A stretch of DNA of 64,000 nt from Herpetosiphonaceae bacterium (lineage in GTDB: Bacteria > Chloroflexota > Chloroflexia > Chloroflexales > Herpetosiphonaceae). Within the stretch, counting starts at the first letter, position 1. Every line of letters starts with the position of its first letter. Where the stretch lies: assembly GCA_026003835.1 (NCBI GenBank), contig BPHZ01000001.1, positions 1,000,001-1,064,000 of the forward strand, read 5' to 3'. The notes below the pieces were generated by a model. That model saw only the letters and a list, made by a program, of their open reading frames with translations. It had not been told where the DNA came from and ran no database searches. Both the position numbers and the translations under genes were made by a program. Positions 1-9,626 of the stretch are shown piece after piece.

Positions 1-360
1 CAGCTGTATGTGATGGTGAATCCGGAGATCGTTAAGGCAAGCGAAGAGAAGATCGACCTGCTGGAGGGCTGCCTGAGCCTGCCTGGGCGCTACGGTGAGG
101 TGCCGCGCCACGCATGGGTGACGATCAAGTATCAGGATCTCAACGGTAAAGAGCACCGCATCCGCCATGCCGATGCACAGTCCTACCGGGTGGGCCACAT
201 TGCCCAACACGAGATCGATCATCTCGATGGTGTTCTGTTCACTGAGAGAGTGGTTGATCTCAGCACGCTACGCGACTATCGCCAGGAAGAGCGGCCGCGC
301 CGCCGCTGGCTGCGCTTACGCAGCGAACCACTCGGCGCATCGCCCGCGGAGCAGGGATGA
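1..360 (+). CDS. def: Peptide deformylase, C-terminal part (5' end off window)
   Basis: Peptide deformylase removes the formyl group from the N-terminal methionine of nascent proteins in the cytoplasm. The reading frame is open from base 1, so the true start lies upstream. The visible part carries motif 2, EGCLSLPG, with the metal-ligand Cys, and motif 3, QHEIDHLDG, with the two His ligands and the catalytic Glu. Motif 1 (GxGLAAxQ) is off the window. The C-terminus has an Arg-rich tail (ERPRRRWLRLR) before TGA. The gene lies just before rlmN on the same strand, a common kind of translation-gene neighbourhood. The internal GTG at 10 and ATG at 13 are not credible starts because they would remove motif 1. 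Confidence 0.95.
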   Translation, partial: QLYVMVNPEIVKASEEKIDLLEGCLSLPGRYGEVPRHAWVTIKYQDLNGKEHRIRHADAQSYRVGHIAQHEIDHLDGVLFTERVVDLSTLRDYRQEERPRRRWLRLRSEPLGASPAEQG

Positions 361-439
361 GTGATGGAGCGGGTGTCTGGGAGAAAAGCGCTGAGCTTAT
401 CTGTTTGGGAGGGGGCCGCTGAGGCTCCCTACGAGTTTT

Positions 440-1529
440 ATGGATACATTAATTAATCTTTACAATTTGAGCCTGGATCAGCTTACGGAACTGCTGAAGT
501 CGTGGGGCGAGCCGGCCTTTCGCGCCCGGCAGCTCTACCGCCACCTGTATGTGACCGGCAGCAGCTCCTTCGATGCAATGACAGATATGCCCAAGCGGCT
601 GCGAGAACGCCTGGCTGCCGAGACTCAACTCGGCGTGCTGCGGCCGATCCGCGAGCAAACTGCCGATGAAGAGCTGACACGCAAGGTGCTCTGGGCGCTG
701 CCTGATGGCTCAGTCGTCGAGAGTGTGCTGATGGTCTATCCCGACCGGGCCACCGTCTGCGTCTCTACACAGTCGGGGGTGCGCCATGGGTTGTGTCTTT
801 TGCGCTACCCGGCCGGATGGGGCTGTTGCGCAATCTGCGTCCCGGCGAGATCGTCGAGCAGGTGCTGTTCTTCCAGCGTGAGTTGGGCAGGCTGCGCATC
901 GGCGGCCATGACCGTATCTCGAATATTGTATTTATGGGCATGGGTGAGCCTTTCGCTAACTACGAACGCTGGTGGCAGGCTGTCGAGCGGCTCCACGACC
1001 CGCAGGGCTTCAATTTGGGCGCGCGTTCGATGACGGTCTCGACGGTGGGGTTGGTGCCCGGCATCAGACGCCTGGCGGATGAGCGACTGCAGATCAATCT
1101 GGCCGTTTCGTTGCATGCGCCGAATGATGAATTGCGCACCAGGTTGATGCCGGTCAATAATCGTTATCCGATTGCCGAGTTGATGGAAGCAGTGCGCTTT
1201 TATATTGAGCGCACCAACCGCCGGGTGTCGTTCGAGTATGTGCTGCTCCAGGGCGAGAATGATACGCCGGAGCTGGCCGAAGAGCTGGCCGGTTTGCTGC
1301 AGGGGATGCTTTGCCATGTCAATCTTATCCCCTGGAATCCGGTGCCGGGCCACCCCGCTGGCTCGCTCGCACCGAGAGCGTGTGCTGGCTTTCCAGCACA
1401 TACTGCAAGAGCGCCGTGTTCCCTGCACAGTGCGCGTCGAGCGCGGCGTGGCCATTGCCCGCAGCCTGTGGGCAGCTTGCAGCTGTACCGCAGCCTATGC
1501 TCGATCCGGCGCTACAGGCGCGGCCCTAG
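440..1529 (+). pseudogene. rlmN: 23S rRNA (adenine-2503-C2)-methyltransferase RlmN, frameshifted
   Basis: RlmN is a radical-SAM enzyme that methylates C2 of A2503 in 23S rRNA and A37 of some tRNAs. The N-terminal part (start ATG 440) reads to CVSTQSG near 775. The radical-SAM cluster motif [10 protein letters not shown] is then found in another frame at about 781-813, and the protein continues in a third frame from [17 protein letters not shown] through [10 protein letters not shown] to IPWNPVPG near 1350. The next segment, [15 protein letters not shown], is in a further frame, and the end, AACGQLAA, in yet another, stopping at 1529. At least four indels are therefore needed to rebuild a normal protein of roughly 350 residues. 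All family motifs are present, so this is either a recently decayed gene or a stretch of poor sequence quality; I cannot tell which. Confidence 0.9.
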
Positions 1530-1617
1530 CGGGAAATATACCTCCAGGAAAGAGGACACGGCGTCGCCGTGCCCTCCACTGTTATGCTGTGGCCATTGCC
1601 TCTACGCCTCTGCGTCC

Positions 1618-2922
1618 TTACTGCGGGACGTAGAGGATCCTGTTGACCTGACCTCGTCCGGTGTCGCCCTCAACAGCTGCCAGCTCCTGTGTGCCTGCTT
1701 GGCTCAGATCGTCCGCAGCTGCCTGGTAGAGATGGAGCTGTCCGTCGTCGCCGGCAACCAGCAGCAGCAGATTCTGTCCCTGCCAGTCAATATCCCGCAC
1801 CTCGCCGGCGATGCCGAGTGTGTCGGTAGTAACCTGCTGTTCATCTGATCCGTCGGCGCTGATGATATGGAGTGTGTCGACAGGCGCCATGAGGATTCGG
1901 GGCGCTGATGAATGCAAGCTGTGAGCCGTCGGGCGACCAGGCGATATCGGAGATCCATATCGGCGTTTCGGGGAAGATAACTTGTTCGTTGCCTGTACTG
2001 ACATCAAGCACGGAGATAGCCATTCTGGCCGCCGGTCCCCCGATGGGGATCTGGCCGGTTACGATCGCTACCCTTTCCCCTTCCCGCGAGGGAACAGCTC
2101 GTAGATACGACTCCTGGCGCAAGATTTGCTGCGTGCCATCCGGCTGGAGCAGCGCGAGGTTCTGAGGAGGGGCGTCTGACGCCCATATGATCCCCTGGAC
2201 GAACAGCCCTGCGGGGGTCCAGTCAACCGGGATCTGGGCCCTGTTGCGGCTGCCCTGTTGGAAGCACTTGCTCTTCACCGCTTTCCAGATCGAGCACCCC
2301 GCAGCTCCCAGCTCTCCAGCGAGACCATGCTAAAGGCGAGCCTGGCGCCATCGGGCGCAAAGTGGGGTTTCGATGGCGACCCTCATTGCCGCTGGCAACA
2401 ACGTGGCTCTCGCCGGTGGTTGCGTCGATCACGATTACTTGGGCGTCCTGAGCGTAGGCCAGGCGTGATCCACTAGGCGCCACGGCGACACGGGGCGATA
2501 CCACTCCGCTGAAACTGTGCAGGCATCTCAAGGACTGGTGTATCGGGCGCCAGGGCAATAATCCGCCCGCTGGAGAGGAATCCAGATTGGCGTCGGGCGG
2601 CAGCGCAGCTTCGACCTGCGCCGTCGGCGATGCAGCAGGAGTTGCAGTTGCTTGTGGGGTTGGTGAGGCCTCTGGTGTCGGCGAGGCGACGATCTCAGTT
2701 GGCGTCGCTTCAGGCGAGGGTGATGCCTCTAGCGTTGGAGAGGCTGCCGGCTGTGTTGGCACGATCGTCGGAGTTGTGTCTGCGCCGGCTATCGGCGTTG
2801 GCGTCACCGCTCCGCCGGCAGTAGGTGTCTGGTCGGCGGGCGCTGTTTGCACACAGCCGGAGACTATCAGCAGCAGGAATGCTATTCCCGCGATGAATCG
2901 CCATATACCCTCGAAATCGCAT
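1618..2922 (-). pseudogene. Beta-propeller (TolB/WD40-like) lipoprotein, frameshifted
   Basis: This is a secreted lipoprotein with a signal peptide ending in the lipobox IVSGC, a long Thr/Pro-rich linker (TPTxx, SPxPEAxPT) and a C-terminal beta-propeller with repeats such as IWISDIAWSPDGSQLAF. Coding passes through three frames: about 2922-2240, then 2278-1841, then 2007-1618, ending RILYVPQ. The best start is ATG 2922, which has a GGAGG box upstream; the signal peptide is then reached through another one-base shift near 2905. An alternative ATG at 2981 would give an unusually long signal region. The protein is a paralogue of the neighbour at 2978-4363, with the same architecture and end. A role in extracellular sensing or envelope assembly is only a guess; no enzyme motif is visible. 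Confidence 0.7.
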
Positions 2923-2977
2923 TCAGCCCTCCTTAACGTTATAATCGGCGACTTCTCTTGTTGAGAAATTATACCTA

Positions 2978-4363
2978 TCAAGTGATGTGCCAGCCAGGCT
3001 GGCCTGCGAACGTCGGATGTCCTTGTCGAAATGATGCAGGAGGCCCTCCAAACCTCCTTGAGACATCACCCCTAACGCGGTTGATTACCGGCGTGGCACA
3101 TACAAAATCCTGGGCTTGATCACCATCCGGACCCATCTCTACTGTATCGATCTCGCTCATACTGTTGGGGTTGAGATCATCTGCAGGCAGCGTGTAGAGG
3201 TGAAAACGCCCGTCGTCACCGGCAAAAAGCAGCAACAACGTCTCATTGTCGAGCCAATCCGCGTCTTGCAGCTTCCCCCCGAACTGGAGGGTTGTAAGAT
3301 CGAGCATCTGCTCATTGGTTCCATCCGCTGGTACGATATAAAGCCAGCGAGCAGGAACCTTCTGATTGTAATGAGGAGAGCGCGCATACAGCAGCCGCGA
3401 CTCATCTGGCGACCAGCGCACAGGTTCGATCTGCCCTGCCTGCTTGGGGGCGATTTGTGTGGCAACACCAGTCAGGTTAAACACCATGAGTGAGTGCTGA
3501 GGCGGCTCGCCGATATTCCATGTGCCCTCGATCAGCGCAAACCTGGTCCCTGCGCTGGTGGCAAATGCCTGAAGATGAAACATTTCACTCAACTGCTGCA
3601 CTGCTCCGCCCTCAGGATCGATAAGGAATAGACCCTTTGGAGGCGCATCAGTGGCATAAAGGATAAGCTCGGCGATCAGGCCCTGCTCAGTCCAGGCAAC
3701 CGGAACGAGTGGACCTCGATAAGGGGTGTACTGCGCAACCTGGACGGCGCCGCTCTCCAGGTCCAGCAGACGCAACTCCCAACGAACTCCAATCTTGTCG
3801 TTACCGATGGCAAAGGCCAGCAAGCGTCCATCGGGAGACAGACGCGGCGACCAGATCCACGAGCCTTTATCGCCTTGCGGGAAGCGCTGAGTTTCGCCGC
3901 TAGCAGGATCGACGACCACAATCTCCGGCGCGTTATCTTCAACATAGGCAATACGCGAACCGTTTCGTGCGATGGTAAAGTCTTCAAGCCTTGAGCCGGA
4001 AGAAGGGTCGGGGAGGAGCTTGGCTGGTAGATCGAGCTGCGGCGACCCTGGGGCCAGGGCAATAATACGATTGGAGGTCAGAATCCAAGGCGCATCTGGG
4101 GGTAAAAGAGTCTGGCCGGCGGATGCAGTTGGAGCGGCGGGTGATTCTTGCGGCGCCGGTTGTGTGGGCAGCGGCGTCGCCGTCGGCCCAGCGGTTTGTG
4201 TTGCTTGTGTTGGGGTTTGTGTTACCTGCGCTGCGGTTTGTGGCTCGCCGATCTGTACCACAGGAGGCTGCGGGGTAGACTGCGACTGCCCGCAGCCTGC
4301 CACACTCGCTGTAATAAACAGCAGTATGGCGATCAGCCGGCCATAGCAAAAACGAAGTTGCAT
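2978..4363 (-). CDS. Beta-propeller lipoprotein with Pro/Thr linker
   Basis: This lipoprotein has a signal peptide with lipobox SVAGC (Cys about residue 24), a Gln/Thr/Pro linker to about residue 90, then TolB/WD40-like propeller repeats, including FTIARNGSRIAYVEDN, SPRLSPDGRLLAFAIG and PVRWSPDESRLLYAR. The start ATG 4363 has a GGAG box about 10 bases upstream. The last 35 or so residues in this frame look random. In the adjacent frame the sequence reads RILYVPRR and stops at 3085-3087, matching the paralogue's end RILYVPQ. A one-base shift near 3110 has therefore probably replaced the original C-terminus. It is probably anchored on the outer face of the membrane. Its ligand is unknown. Confidence 0.8.
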   Translation of the reverse strand: MQLRFCYGRLIAILLFITASVAGCGQSQSTPQPPVVQIGEPQTAAQVTQTPTQATQTAGPTATPLPTQPAPQESPAAPTASAGQTLLPPDAPWILTSNRIIALAPGSPQLDLPAKLLPDPSSGSRLEDFTIARNGSRIAYVEDNAPEIVVVDPASGETQRFPQGDKGSWIWSPRLSPDGRLLAFAIGNDKIGVRWELRLLDLESGAVQVAQYTPYRGPLVPVAWTEQGLIAELILYATDAPPKGLFLIDPEGGAVQQLSEMFHLQAFATSAGTRFALIEGTWNIGEPPQHSLMVFNLTGVATQIAPKQAGQIEPVRWSPDESRLLYARSPHYNQKVPARWLYIVPADGTNEQMLDLTTLQFGGKLQDADWLDNETLLLLFAGDDGRFHLYTLPADDLNPNSMSEIDTVEMGPDGDQAQDFVCATPVINRVRGDVSRRFGGPPASFRQGHPTFAGQPGWHIT

Positions 4364-4542
4364 AGCCCGACTACTCCTTTACTTATCCAAAGAAATACGA
4401 TGTTTGAGAGGAAGTGCCTGTTGCATTTTAAACTGTAGCCCGATGAAACTCCATTGGATGATCTTGATAGGAGTATGAAACGCCGCTTACAGCTGACGTG
4501 TTTCGCTCATGAGGGGAACGATCTGCGGCTTTACTGAAAGGG

Positions 4543-4551
4543 TGGTATAAT
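4543..4551 (+). promoter_or_regulatory. Extended -10 promoter element before the complex I-like operon
   Basis: TGGTATAAT is a perfect extended -10 box (TGn followed by TATAAT) 33 bases before the GTG start of the first operon gene. No convincing -35 is seen at the usual distance, as is usual for extended -10 promoters. A strong ribosome site, AGGAGGT, follows at 4571-4577. Confidence 0.55.
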
Positions 4552-4583
4552 GCCGCGCGGCAGAGGATGTAGGAGGTTACAGT

Positions 4584-5660
4584 GTGAGCTACCTGTTGCC
4601 GCTCGGTCCATTCCATCCCGCCTGGCGAGGGCCGCTCCGTCTGGTGCTGCGAGTGGAAAACGAAGCCGTCATCGATCTTGAGTACAAAGACGGCTATAAC
4701 CAGCGTGGTGTTGCGGAGCGACTGACGCGCGTGAGCCTTCCTAAGGCGCTCCAGCTTGTCGGCAGAATCTGCGGAGTTGATGCCCAGGCTCATACGCTGG
4801 GATTTTGCCTGGCGCTGGAGCAATTGCTTGGCGCAGCTCCTCCCGAGCGCGCGACTATGCTGCGGACGGCGGTGGCTGAGCTTGAGCGGGCCGTAGCACA
4901 TCTGGAAGCGCTGGCCTCCGTTCTCTCATTGATGGGCCTGACGCGTGATAGCAACACCCTTTCGGCGCTGCGCGCCGGCCTGCTGGAGTGCCAGGGAACG
5001 CTTTGTGGCGCGCCGCTTTCCAGCGACTACTGTTTGCCGCTTGGCGTCCGCCAGGATCTCTCTGCGGATGGGCGTGAGGACCTGCTGCTGGCGCTGCGGC
5101 GCTTTGAACGCAATCTTTACCGCTTTATCGACCGTTTTATCGATGCTCGGGGTGTTCTACGGCGAACCGTAGGGATCGGGTGTCTATCGAATGAAGCGGC
5201 AAGGCAGTACGGCCTCCGTGGCCCTCTGGCGCGAGCGGCAGGCATCGCCAGCGATGTGCGTAGCGACGCGCCCTATGCCGGCTACGAGCGTCTTGAGGTA
5301 CGCCCTATCGTTCAGCAGCGCGGCGATGTCTATTCACGGCTGGTCGTGTTGCTGCTGGAGTCCCTGGAAAGCGCCAACCTGCTGCTCCAGATCTTGAGCA
5401 GCCTGCCGGAAGGCGACTGGATGGGCAACACCCTCGATGAGATACCCGCCGGGAGCGCAACAGCGACAGTTGAGTCGTCGCGCGGCCTGCTGCGCTACCG
5501 TCTGGAGAGCGATGGAAGACGGCTTACAGCGGTCACGATCGATGCTCCGCATCAACTCGATCGCCTGCTGGTTCGGACGCTGTTGCAGGGCGCGCTAGTC
5601 GACGATGCAGCCCTGATCGTGGCCTCAACTGCGCCATGCATGGCTTGCGCCGAGGGGTAA
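4584..5660 (+). CDS. NuoD / group 4 hydrogenase large-subunit-like protein with altered metal site
   Basis: This 358-residue protein resembles complex I subunit NuoD and the large subunit of group 4 [NiFe] hydrogenases. Its N-terminus GPFHPAWRGPLRLVL matches the conserved GPxHP region. The usual L1 nickel motif RxCGxCxxxH appears as RICGVDAQAH (residues 61-70): Cys63 and His70 are kept, but the second Cys is Asp66. The C-terminal L2 motif DPCxxC appears as APCMAC, with Cys352 and Cys355 kept. Three of the four nickel-ligand Cys are therefore present, unlike complex I (none) and active hydrogenases (four). There is no NuoC-like N-terminal domain. The start GTG 4584 follows AGGAGGT by 6 bases. 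It is the first gene of a tightly packed operon with membrane-arm homologues. Catalysis of H2 or quinone chemistry is unproven. Confidence 0.8.
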   Translation: MSYLLPLGPFHPAWRGPLRLVLRVENEAVIDLEYKDGYNQRGVAERLTRVSLPKALQLVGRICGVDAQAHTLGFCLALEQLLGAAPPERATMLRTAVAELERAVAHLEALASVLSLMGLTRDSNTLSALRAGLLECQGTLCGAPLSSDYCLPLGVRQDLSADGREDLLLALRRFERNLYRFIDRFIDARGVLRRTVGIGCLSNEAARQYGLRGPLARAAGIASDVRSDAPYAGYERLEVRPIVQQRGDVYSRLVVLLLESLESANLLLQILSSLPEGDWMGNTLDEIPAGSATATVESSRGLLRYRLESDGRRLTAVTIDAPHQLDRLLVRTLLQGALVDDAALIVASTAPCMACAEG

Positions 5661-5661
5661 T

Positions 5662-7458
5662 ATGCTCTACCTGCCCTTTCCGATCCTGATAGGAACCGCC
5701 GTCATCTGTTGGATGCTGAGCGGACGCGTTCAGACGCGCCGTCTCGGCGGCCTGGCTTCGCTGGCCGCATGTGTGGCCCTGGTTCTAGTATTGGCAGGGA
5801 GATGGAATGTCTCATTGCCGGTTTTTACCAGAAGCTACACCTGGGCTGAGGTGAGCGGCTTCTCTGTTGTTGCTGGTTTGCAACTCGACGGCCTCAATCT
5901 GCTGCTGTCGATCATATTACTCGGCGGTGGGGCGCTGGTCCTGTGGAACCTGGCGCGGTCGCTGTCGCCGGGGCTCGTCAACTATGGGGAATTCTTCTCT
6001 GCTCTGCTGCTTGTGTTGACCGGCGGGCTACTGGCACTATTGAGCGTCGATCTGTTGCTGTTGATCTTCGGCTGGGGCGTGGTGGTTCTCGGCGGTACGC
6101 TGGCGCGACGCGCAAGCGGCACCGAAGACGGGCGTTCGGCGGCGGTGCTGGCCCTGGCGCAGCCCGGCGGGCTTCTGCTGCTTGGCGCGATCCTGCTCTT
6201 TGGGATGACACGGAGAGGTGGGTTTACGACCAGCATCCTCAGCGCCGCGCCAGTCAACCCGCCGGTCTTTGCTGCCTGGGTGACCGCTGTCGCTGCTGCA
6301 ATGGGGCTGCCCATCTTCGGCCGCCCTACCAGCGATGAGGATAGCCCTATCCAGCTCGATGCACTGCTTTTCGGCTGCGGGCTGCCGCTCCTTGCCGGCT
6401 ATAGCCTGCTACGACTCTACTCGCTAGCCGCGTTTGGTCCTGCCGTCTGGCCGCCAGTCTACTACCATACACTGGCGGCCATCGGTGCGATAGGGGCGCT
6501 CTGCTGCGCCGCAGCTGCATTGCAGACAGGTCAGTTATCGGCGATCCTGGGATGGCAGCTAAGCGCGCAGCTTGGACTGATGCTGTTGGCACTAGGTGTA
6601 GCCGATCAACGTGGCGTCATCGCCTCAATTGCCCTCCTGGTCAACGCGGCGCTGACCACACTGGTTGCCGGCCTGGCGCTCTCTGCGCTGGTTCGGCGCA
6701 CCGGCAGCGCAGAGCTTGGCGTGCAGCAGCGCCTGGGGCGGCCGCTTGTCGCGCCGGGAATCGCCTATGCTCTGGCCGCAGCATCCGCCGTCGGGATCGC
6801 GCCGCTATGGGGCTTCTGGGCGCGGCTCTGGCTCCTCGGCGTCGCCGATCGCATATCCTGGCTCCTGCCTGTAGTCATCCTCAGCAGCGCTCTGCTGGCC
6901 CTGAGCTACCTCGGCCCGCTGGCGCTATTCTGGCGCTCGGGGTCGTCTCCACGACAAGAGCAGCAGGAGCACCGCAGAGCGCTGGAACCCCCTCTGTTGA
7001 TAGGCGCAACCGCGCTGGCTCTCCCTGGCCTGCTCCCCACAGAGATGTGGCGCGTGCTGCTTATGCAAGCGGCTGTCGATACCCTGCCGCCGGGCGCAGG
7101 CGCCGGCAGCAGTCTCATTCTTCCTGATCTGGCCGGCGAGATTGTGTTGATCGCTCTGGTGTTCTTGTTGGTGGCGCTGGTGCGCTGGCGCGGGGTGGGA
7201 CAGCAACAGGTTCCCTTTACCGGAGGCGAGCCGCTTGATCCCGATGAAGGGACGCCGCTGGAGCCTGCTGCTCTTGGTTTCAGCCTGCGTGGGTTGGCGC
7301 TGCTTGCCCAGCCTGTACAGCTGCACCGGGCGCTTGTCCGTGGCCTTGATGCCCTCAGCGCGGGGCTGAGTTGGGCCCTCCAGCTTGTCGGCGGACGCTA
7401 CTACCTGACCGGCGCCCTTATGGCAATGGTCATCTTGCTTATCCTGATGATCGCGTAA
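5662..7458 (+). CDS. Antiporter-like membrane subunit (HyfB/NuoL type), 598 aa
   Basis: This very hydrophobic protein has about 14-16 predicted membrane helices, is of the Mrp/NuoL/HyfB antiporter-like type, and starts one base after the preceding stop. In the fifth helix, canonical family members carry a channel Glu in a GWE motif. Here the aligned segment is IFGWGVVVLGG, with Gly139 in that place. The region that normally reads KSAQxPFHxWLP reads AAAMGLPIFGRP, so the channel Lys and the PFHxWLP signature also appear lost. The alignment was made by eye. The N- and C-terminal helices and the overall length fit the family. It is probably a structural membrane-arm subunit of the complex encoded by this operon, with doubtful proton-pumping ability. 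Confidence 0.75.
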   Translation: MLYLPFPILIGTAVICWMLSGRVQTRRLGGLASLAACVALVLVLAGRWNVSLPVFTRSYTWAEVSGFSVVAGLQLDGLNLLLSIILLGGGALVLWNLARSLSPGLVNYGEFFSALLLVLTGGLLALLSVDLLLLIFGWGVVVLGGTLARRASGTEDGRSAAVLALAQPGGLLLLGAILLFGMTRRGGFTTSILSAAPVNPPVFAAWVTAVAAAMGLPIFGRPTSDEDSPIQLDALLFGCGLPLLAGYSLLRLYSLAAFGPAVWPPVYYHTLAAIGAIGALCCAAAALQTGQLSAILGWQLSAQLGLMLLALGVADQRGVIASIALLVNAALTTLVAGLALSALVRRTGSAELGVQQRLGRPLVAPGIAYALAAASAVGIAPLWGFWARLWLLGVADRISWLLPVVILSSALLALSYLGPLALFWRSGSSPRQEQQEHRRALEPPLLIGATALALPGLLPTEMWRVLLMQAAVDTLPPGAGAGSSLILPDLAGEIVLIALVFLLVALVRWRGVGQQQVPFTGGEPLDPDEGTPLEPAALGFSLRGLALLAQPVQLHRALVRGLDALSAGLSWALQLVGGRYYLTGALMAMVILLILMIA

Positions 7459-7459
7459 T

Positions 7460-8185
7460 ATGGCAGCATCGACAACGATCCTTGTACTCCTGATTGGAAT
7501 GACGGTTACAGCTGGTGCTGTGCTGATCCTGTTCGACTGGCGCCTGACACTGTCAGGACTGCTGTTGAACTATATATTCCAGGCGCTTTTTATCGCACAG
7601 CAACAGTTCATCATCCCGGATATCGCTATCGGCGGGCGATTCTTCAGCTCGCTTATCTTTGTCAAACTCATCACTGGTGTTGCAGTTGTACTGATCCTCG
7701 CCATAACCGCGTTGACATTTTCACGTGACTATGGGCTTGAGGATCTTGATGAGTTCTCGTTGACAGAGCTGCGCCGCGCTGCGCGGCGCGCCCAGCGCGC
7801 CCATGCGATGAAAACCCGGAGCCTGGGCGACTATCTGCTGCCGACATGGACCTTGTTGATGGCCGTGCTGGCGAGCTACTTTCTCCCGCGCGTCTATCCG
7901 CTGGCTAGCTCGCCGGGCGTGGATTTTGCCTGGTATCTGCTCATGCTCTCAGGTATTGCGACGCTGATCCTGGCCCAGGATGTTTTGAAGATTGGGTTGG
8001 GGCTGCTGCTGTGTATGAGCGGACTCGATCTGCTTTATACCGCGCTGGCCGGAGGCGTCGGCATCGTCGCGCTGGGTTTGCTCAGCCTGGTAACGGTGCT
8101 GCTGGCGCTGGTTATCGCCTACTTGAGCGGGTTGCTCTATGGCCGATTAAAGACACTGGATCTCAGCGAGATTCAGCGACGGTGA
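7460..8185 (+). CDS. HyfE-like membrane subunit
   Basis: This is a 241-residue membrane protein with about six to seven helices and an Arg/Ala-rich cytoplasmic loop near residues 100-120. It starts one base after the preceding stop and ends three bases before the next start. Size, helix pattern and position between a HyfB-like and a HyfF-like gene match HyfE, the fused NuoK-like subunit of hydrogenase-4-type complexes. A short Glu/Asp stretch (GLEDLDEFSLTELRR, about residues 92-106) precedes the basic loop. I see no cofactor motif. The assignment rests mainly on context. Confidence 0.65.
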   Translation: MAASTTILVLLIGMTVTAGAVLILFDWRLTLSGLLLNYIFQALFIAQQQFIIPDIAIGGRFFSSLIFVKLITGVAVVLILAITALTFSRDYGLEDLDEFSLTELRRAARRAQRAHAMKTRSLGDYLLPTWTLLMAVLASYFLPRVYPLASSPGVDFAWYLLMLSGIATLILAQDVLKIGLGLLLCMSGLDLLYTALAGGVGIVALGLLSLVTVLLALVIAYLSGLLYGRLKTLDLSEIQRR

Positions 8186-8188
8186 GCG

Positions 8189-9626
8189 ATGATCTACTTT
8201 CTGCTGTTGTTCTTCCCAATGGCGTTGTCGGGCATGTGCTTTGTGCTGCGCAAGCAAAGCAACCTGGCAAGTCTGCTGGCGCTGCTCGCCGTGATGCTGG
8301 AGGCAGTGCTGGTGATCCGTATCCCTGTCGAGCGCCCGGCCCAGCTGCTGGGAGTCCATCTCACAGTTGTACCGCTGAACAGGCTCTTTTTACTTGCCTT
8401 CTGCCTGGCATTGTTTGTCGCCTTTTTAGCAACGTTCCAGATCCCGCATGGTGAGAATTTTCCCGCCATCGCGCTGTTGACTCTCGGGCTGATTGCGGCG
8501 ACCATGGTGATGCAGGATCCATTAGTGATCACATTGTTGCTGCTGGCCTCAGGTCTGGCCGTGATCCTGGCGCTCGTCGATCTGCCTGCCGATGGGCCGG
8601 GATTGGTGGCGGCGACGAGCATCGAGGCGGCGCTACGCTACCTGACGCTGATGCTGCTCGCGGGGCTGGTGCTGGCGCTCGGCTATGTGCTGGTCGACAC
8701 AACGCGACTGCGCAGCGGTGAAGATGTCATCTCAGCAAAGCTGATCCTGGCGTTCCTCTTGCTGGGTTTTGCGCTGCGGTTGGCCGCGATACCCTTTCAT
8801 AGCTGGCTACCCGATCTTGTTGACGAGGCCGCGCCACTGGTATCGCTGATCGTTGTGGGTAATCATCAATGTGGCGGCGCTCCTTTTTCTGGTGTTATCA
8901 TTCCAGTACATCCCTGAGACACTGATCGATAACCCTGACGGGCCGAAGCAGGTGCGACTCTTCGGGGTCATCACCGCGCTGGCTGCTGCGCTGCTGCTCC
9001 TGCGCCAGCACAGCCTGCGCCGCTTCGTAGCCTTTTTGATGATCTACAATACGGGCGTTATCCTATCGGGGGTTGTTTCCAGCCCCACAGGGCTGACCGG
9101 CGCGCTCTTTGAGACCTTCAATCAGCTGCTCTTTGCGCTCCTGCTCTTCCTGTCGCTGGCGCTGATCGAGCGCCCGGAGCTGCTGGCGGGACGGAAGGGC
9201 GAGGGCTTGCTACGTCGCCGCCCGCTGACCAGCGCTGCCTTTATCGGCGGCGCGCTGGGGCTGCTGGGACTGCCGCCTTTCTCAGGCTTTGCCAGCAAGG
9301 CGTTGATCTACGAGGGCGTTGCATACAGTGGTTGGGGGTATCTGGCTGTGCTGCTGGCGGCGACCATGAGCTGCTTCTACGCGCTGGCGCGCCTGCTCCG
9401 CGACCAGTTCCTGGGCAGGGGGCAGGTGGACGTGGAGGATGAAGATGTTTTACAGCGGGATGTGATCCTTCCGCCCGCACTGGAGCTCGATCGTGAGCCG
9501 CGCCTGCTCGCCGGCGTAGCACTGGCTCTGCTGCTGGTAGGGGTTGTGTTGGGAGCCTACCCTCAGCTGTTGCTCCGTTCTATCGCCGAGGCTGTTGAAA
9601 GCCTGACCTTTGCACATCTGCTATGA
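8189..9626 (+). pseudogene. HyfF/NuoN-like antiporter subunit, one frameshift
   Basis: Two overlapping frames (8189 to about 8862, then about 8860 to 9626) together make one protein of about 478 residues with 12-14 helices. The first part ends in IPFHSWLPDLVDEAAPLVSL, the clear PFHxWLPD antiporter signature, followed by LIVV; the second continues VIINVAALLFLVLSF. Removing one G from the GGG at about 8858-8860 restores the frame, so a homopolymer error is likely. The lysine that usually precedes PFH is Arg197 here, and the helix-5 GWE Glu position reads SG (LLLLASGLAVIL). The end of the gene overlaps the next start (ATGA). It is a membrane-arm subunit of the same complex. Confidence 0.75.

Noticed and set aside
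4428..4901. 157-codon minus-strand frame opposite the start of the complex I-like operon
   Set aside because: Overlaps the promoter and the N-terminus of the NuoD-like gene and shows no motif.
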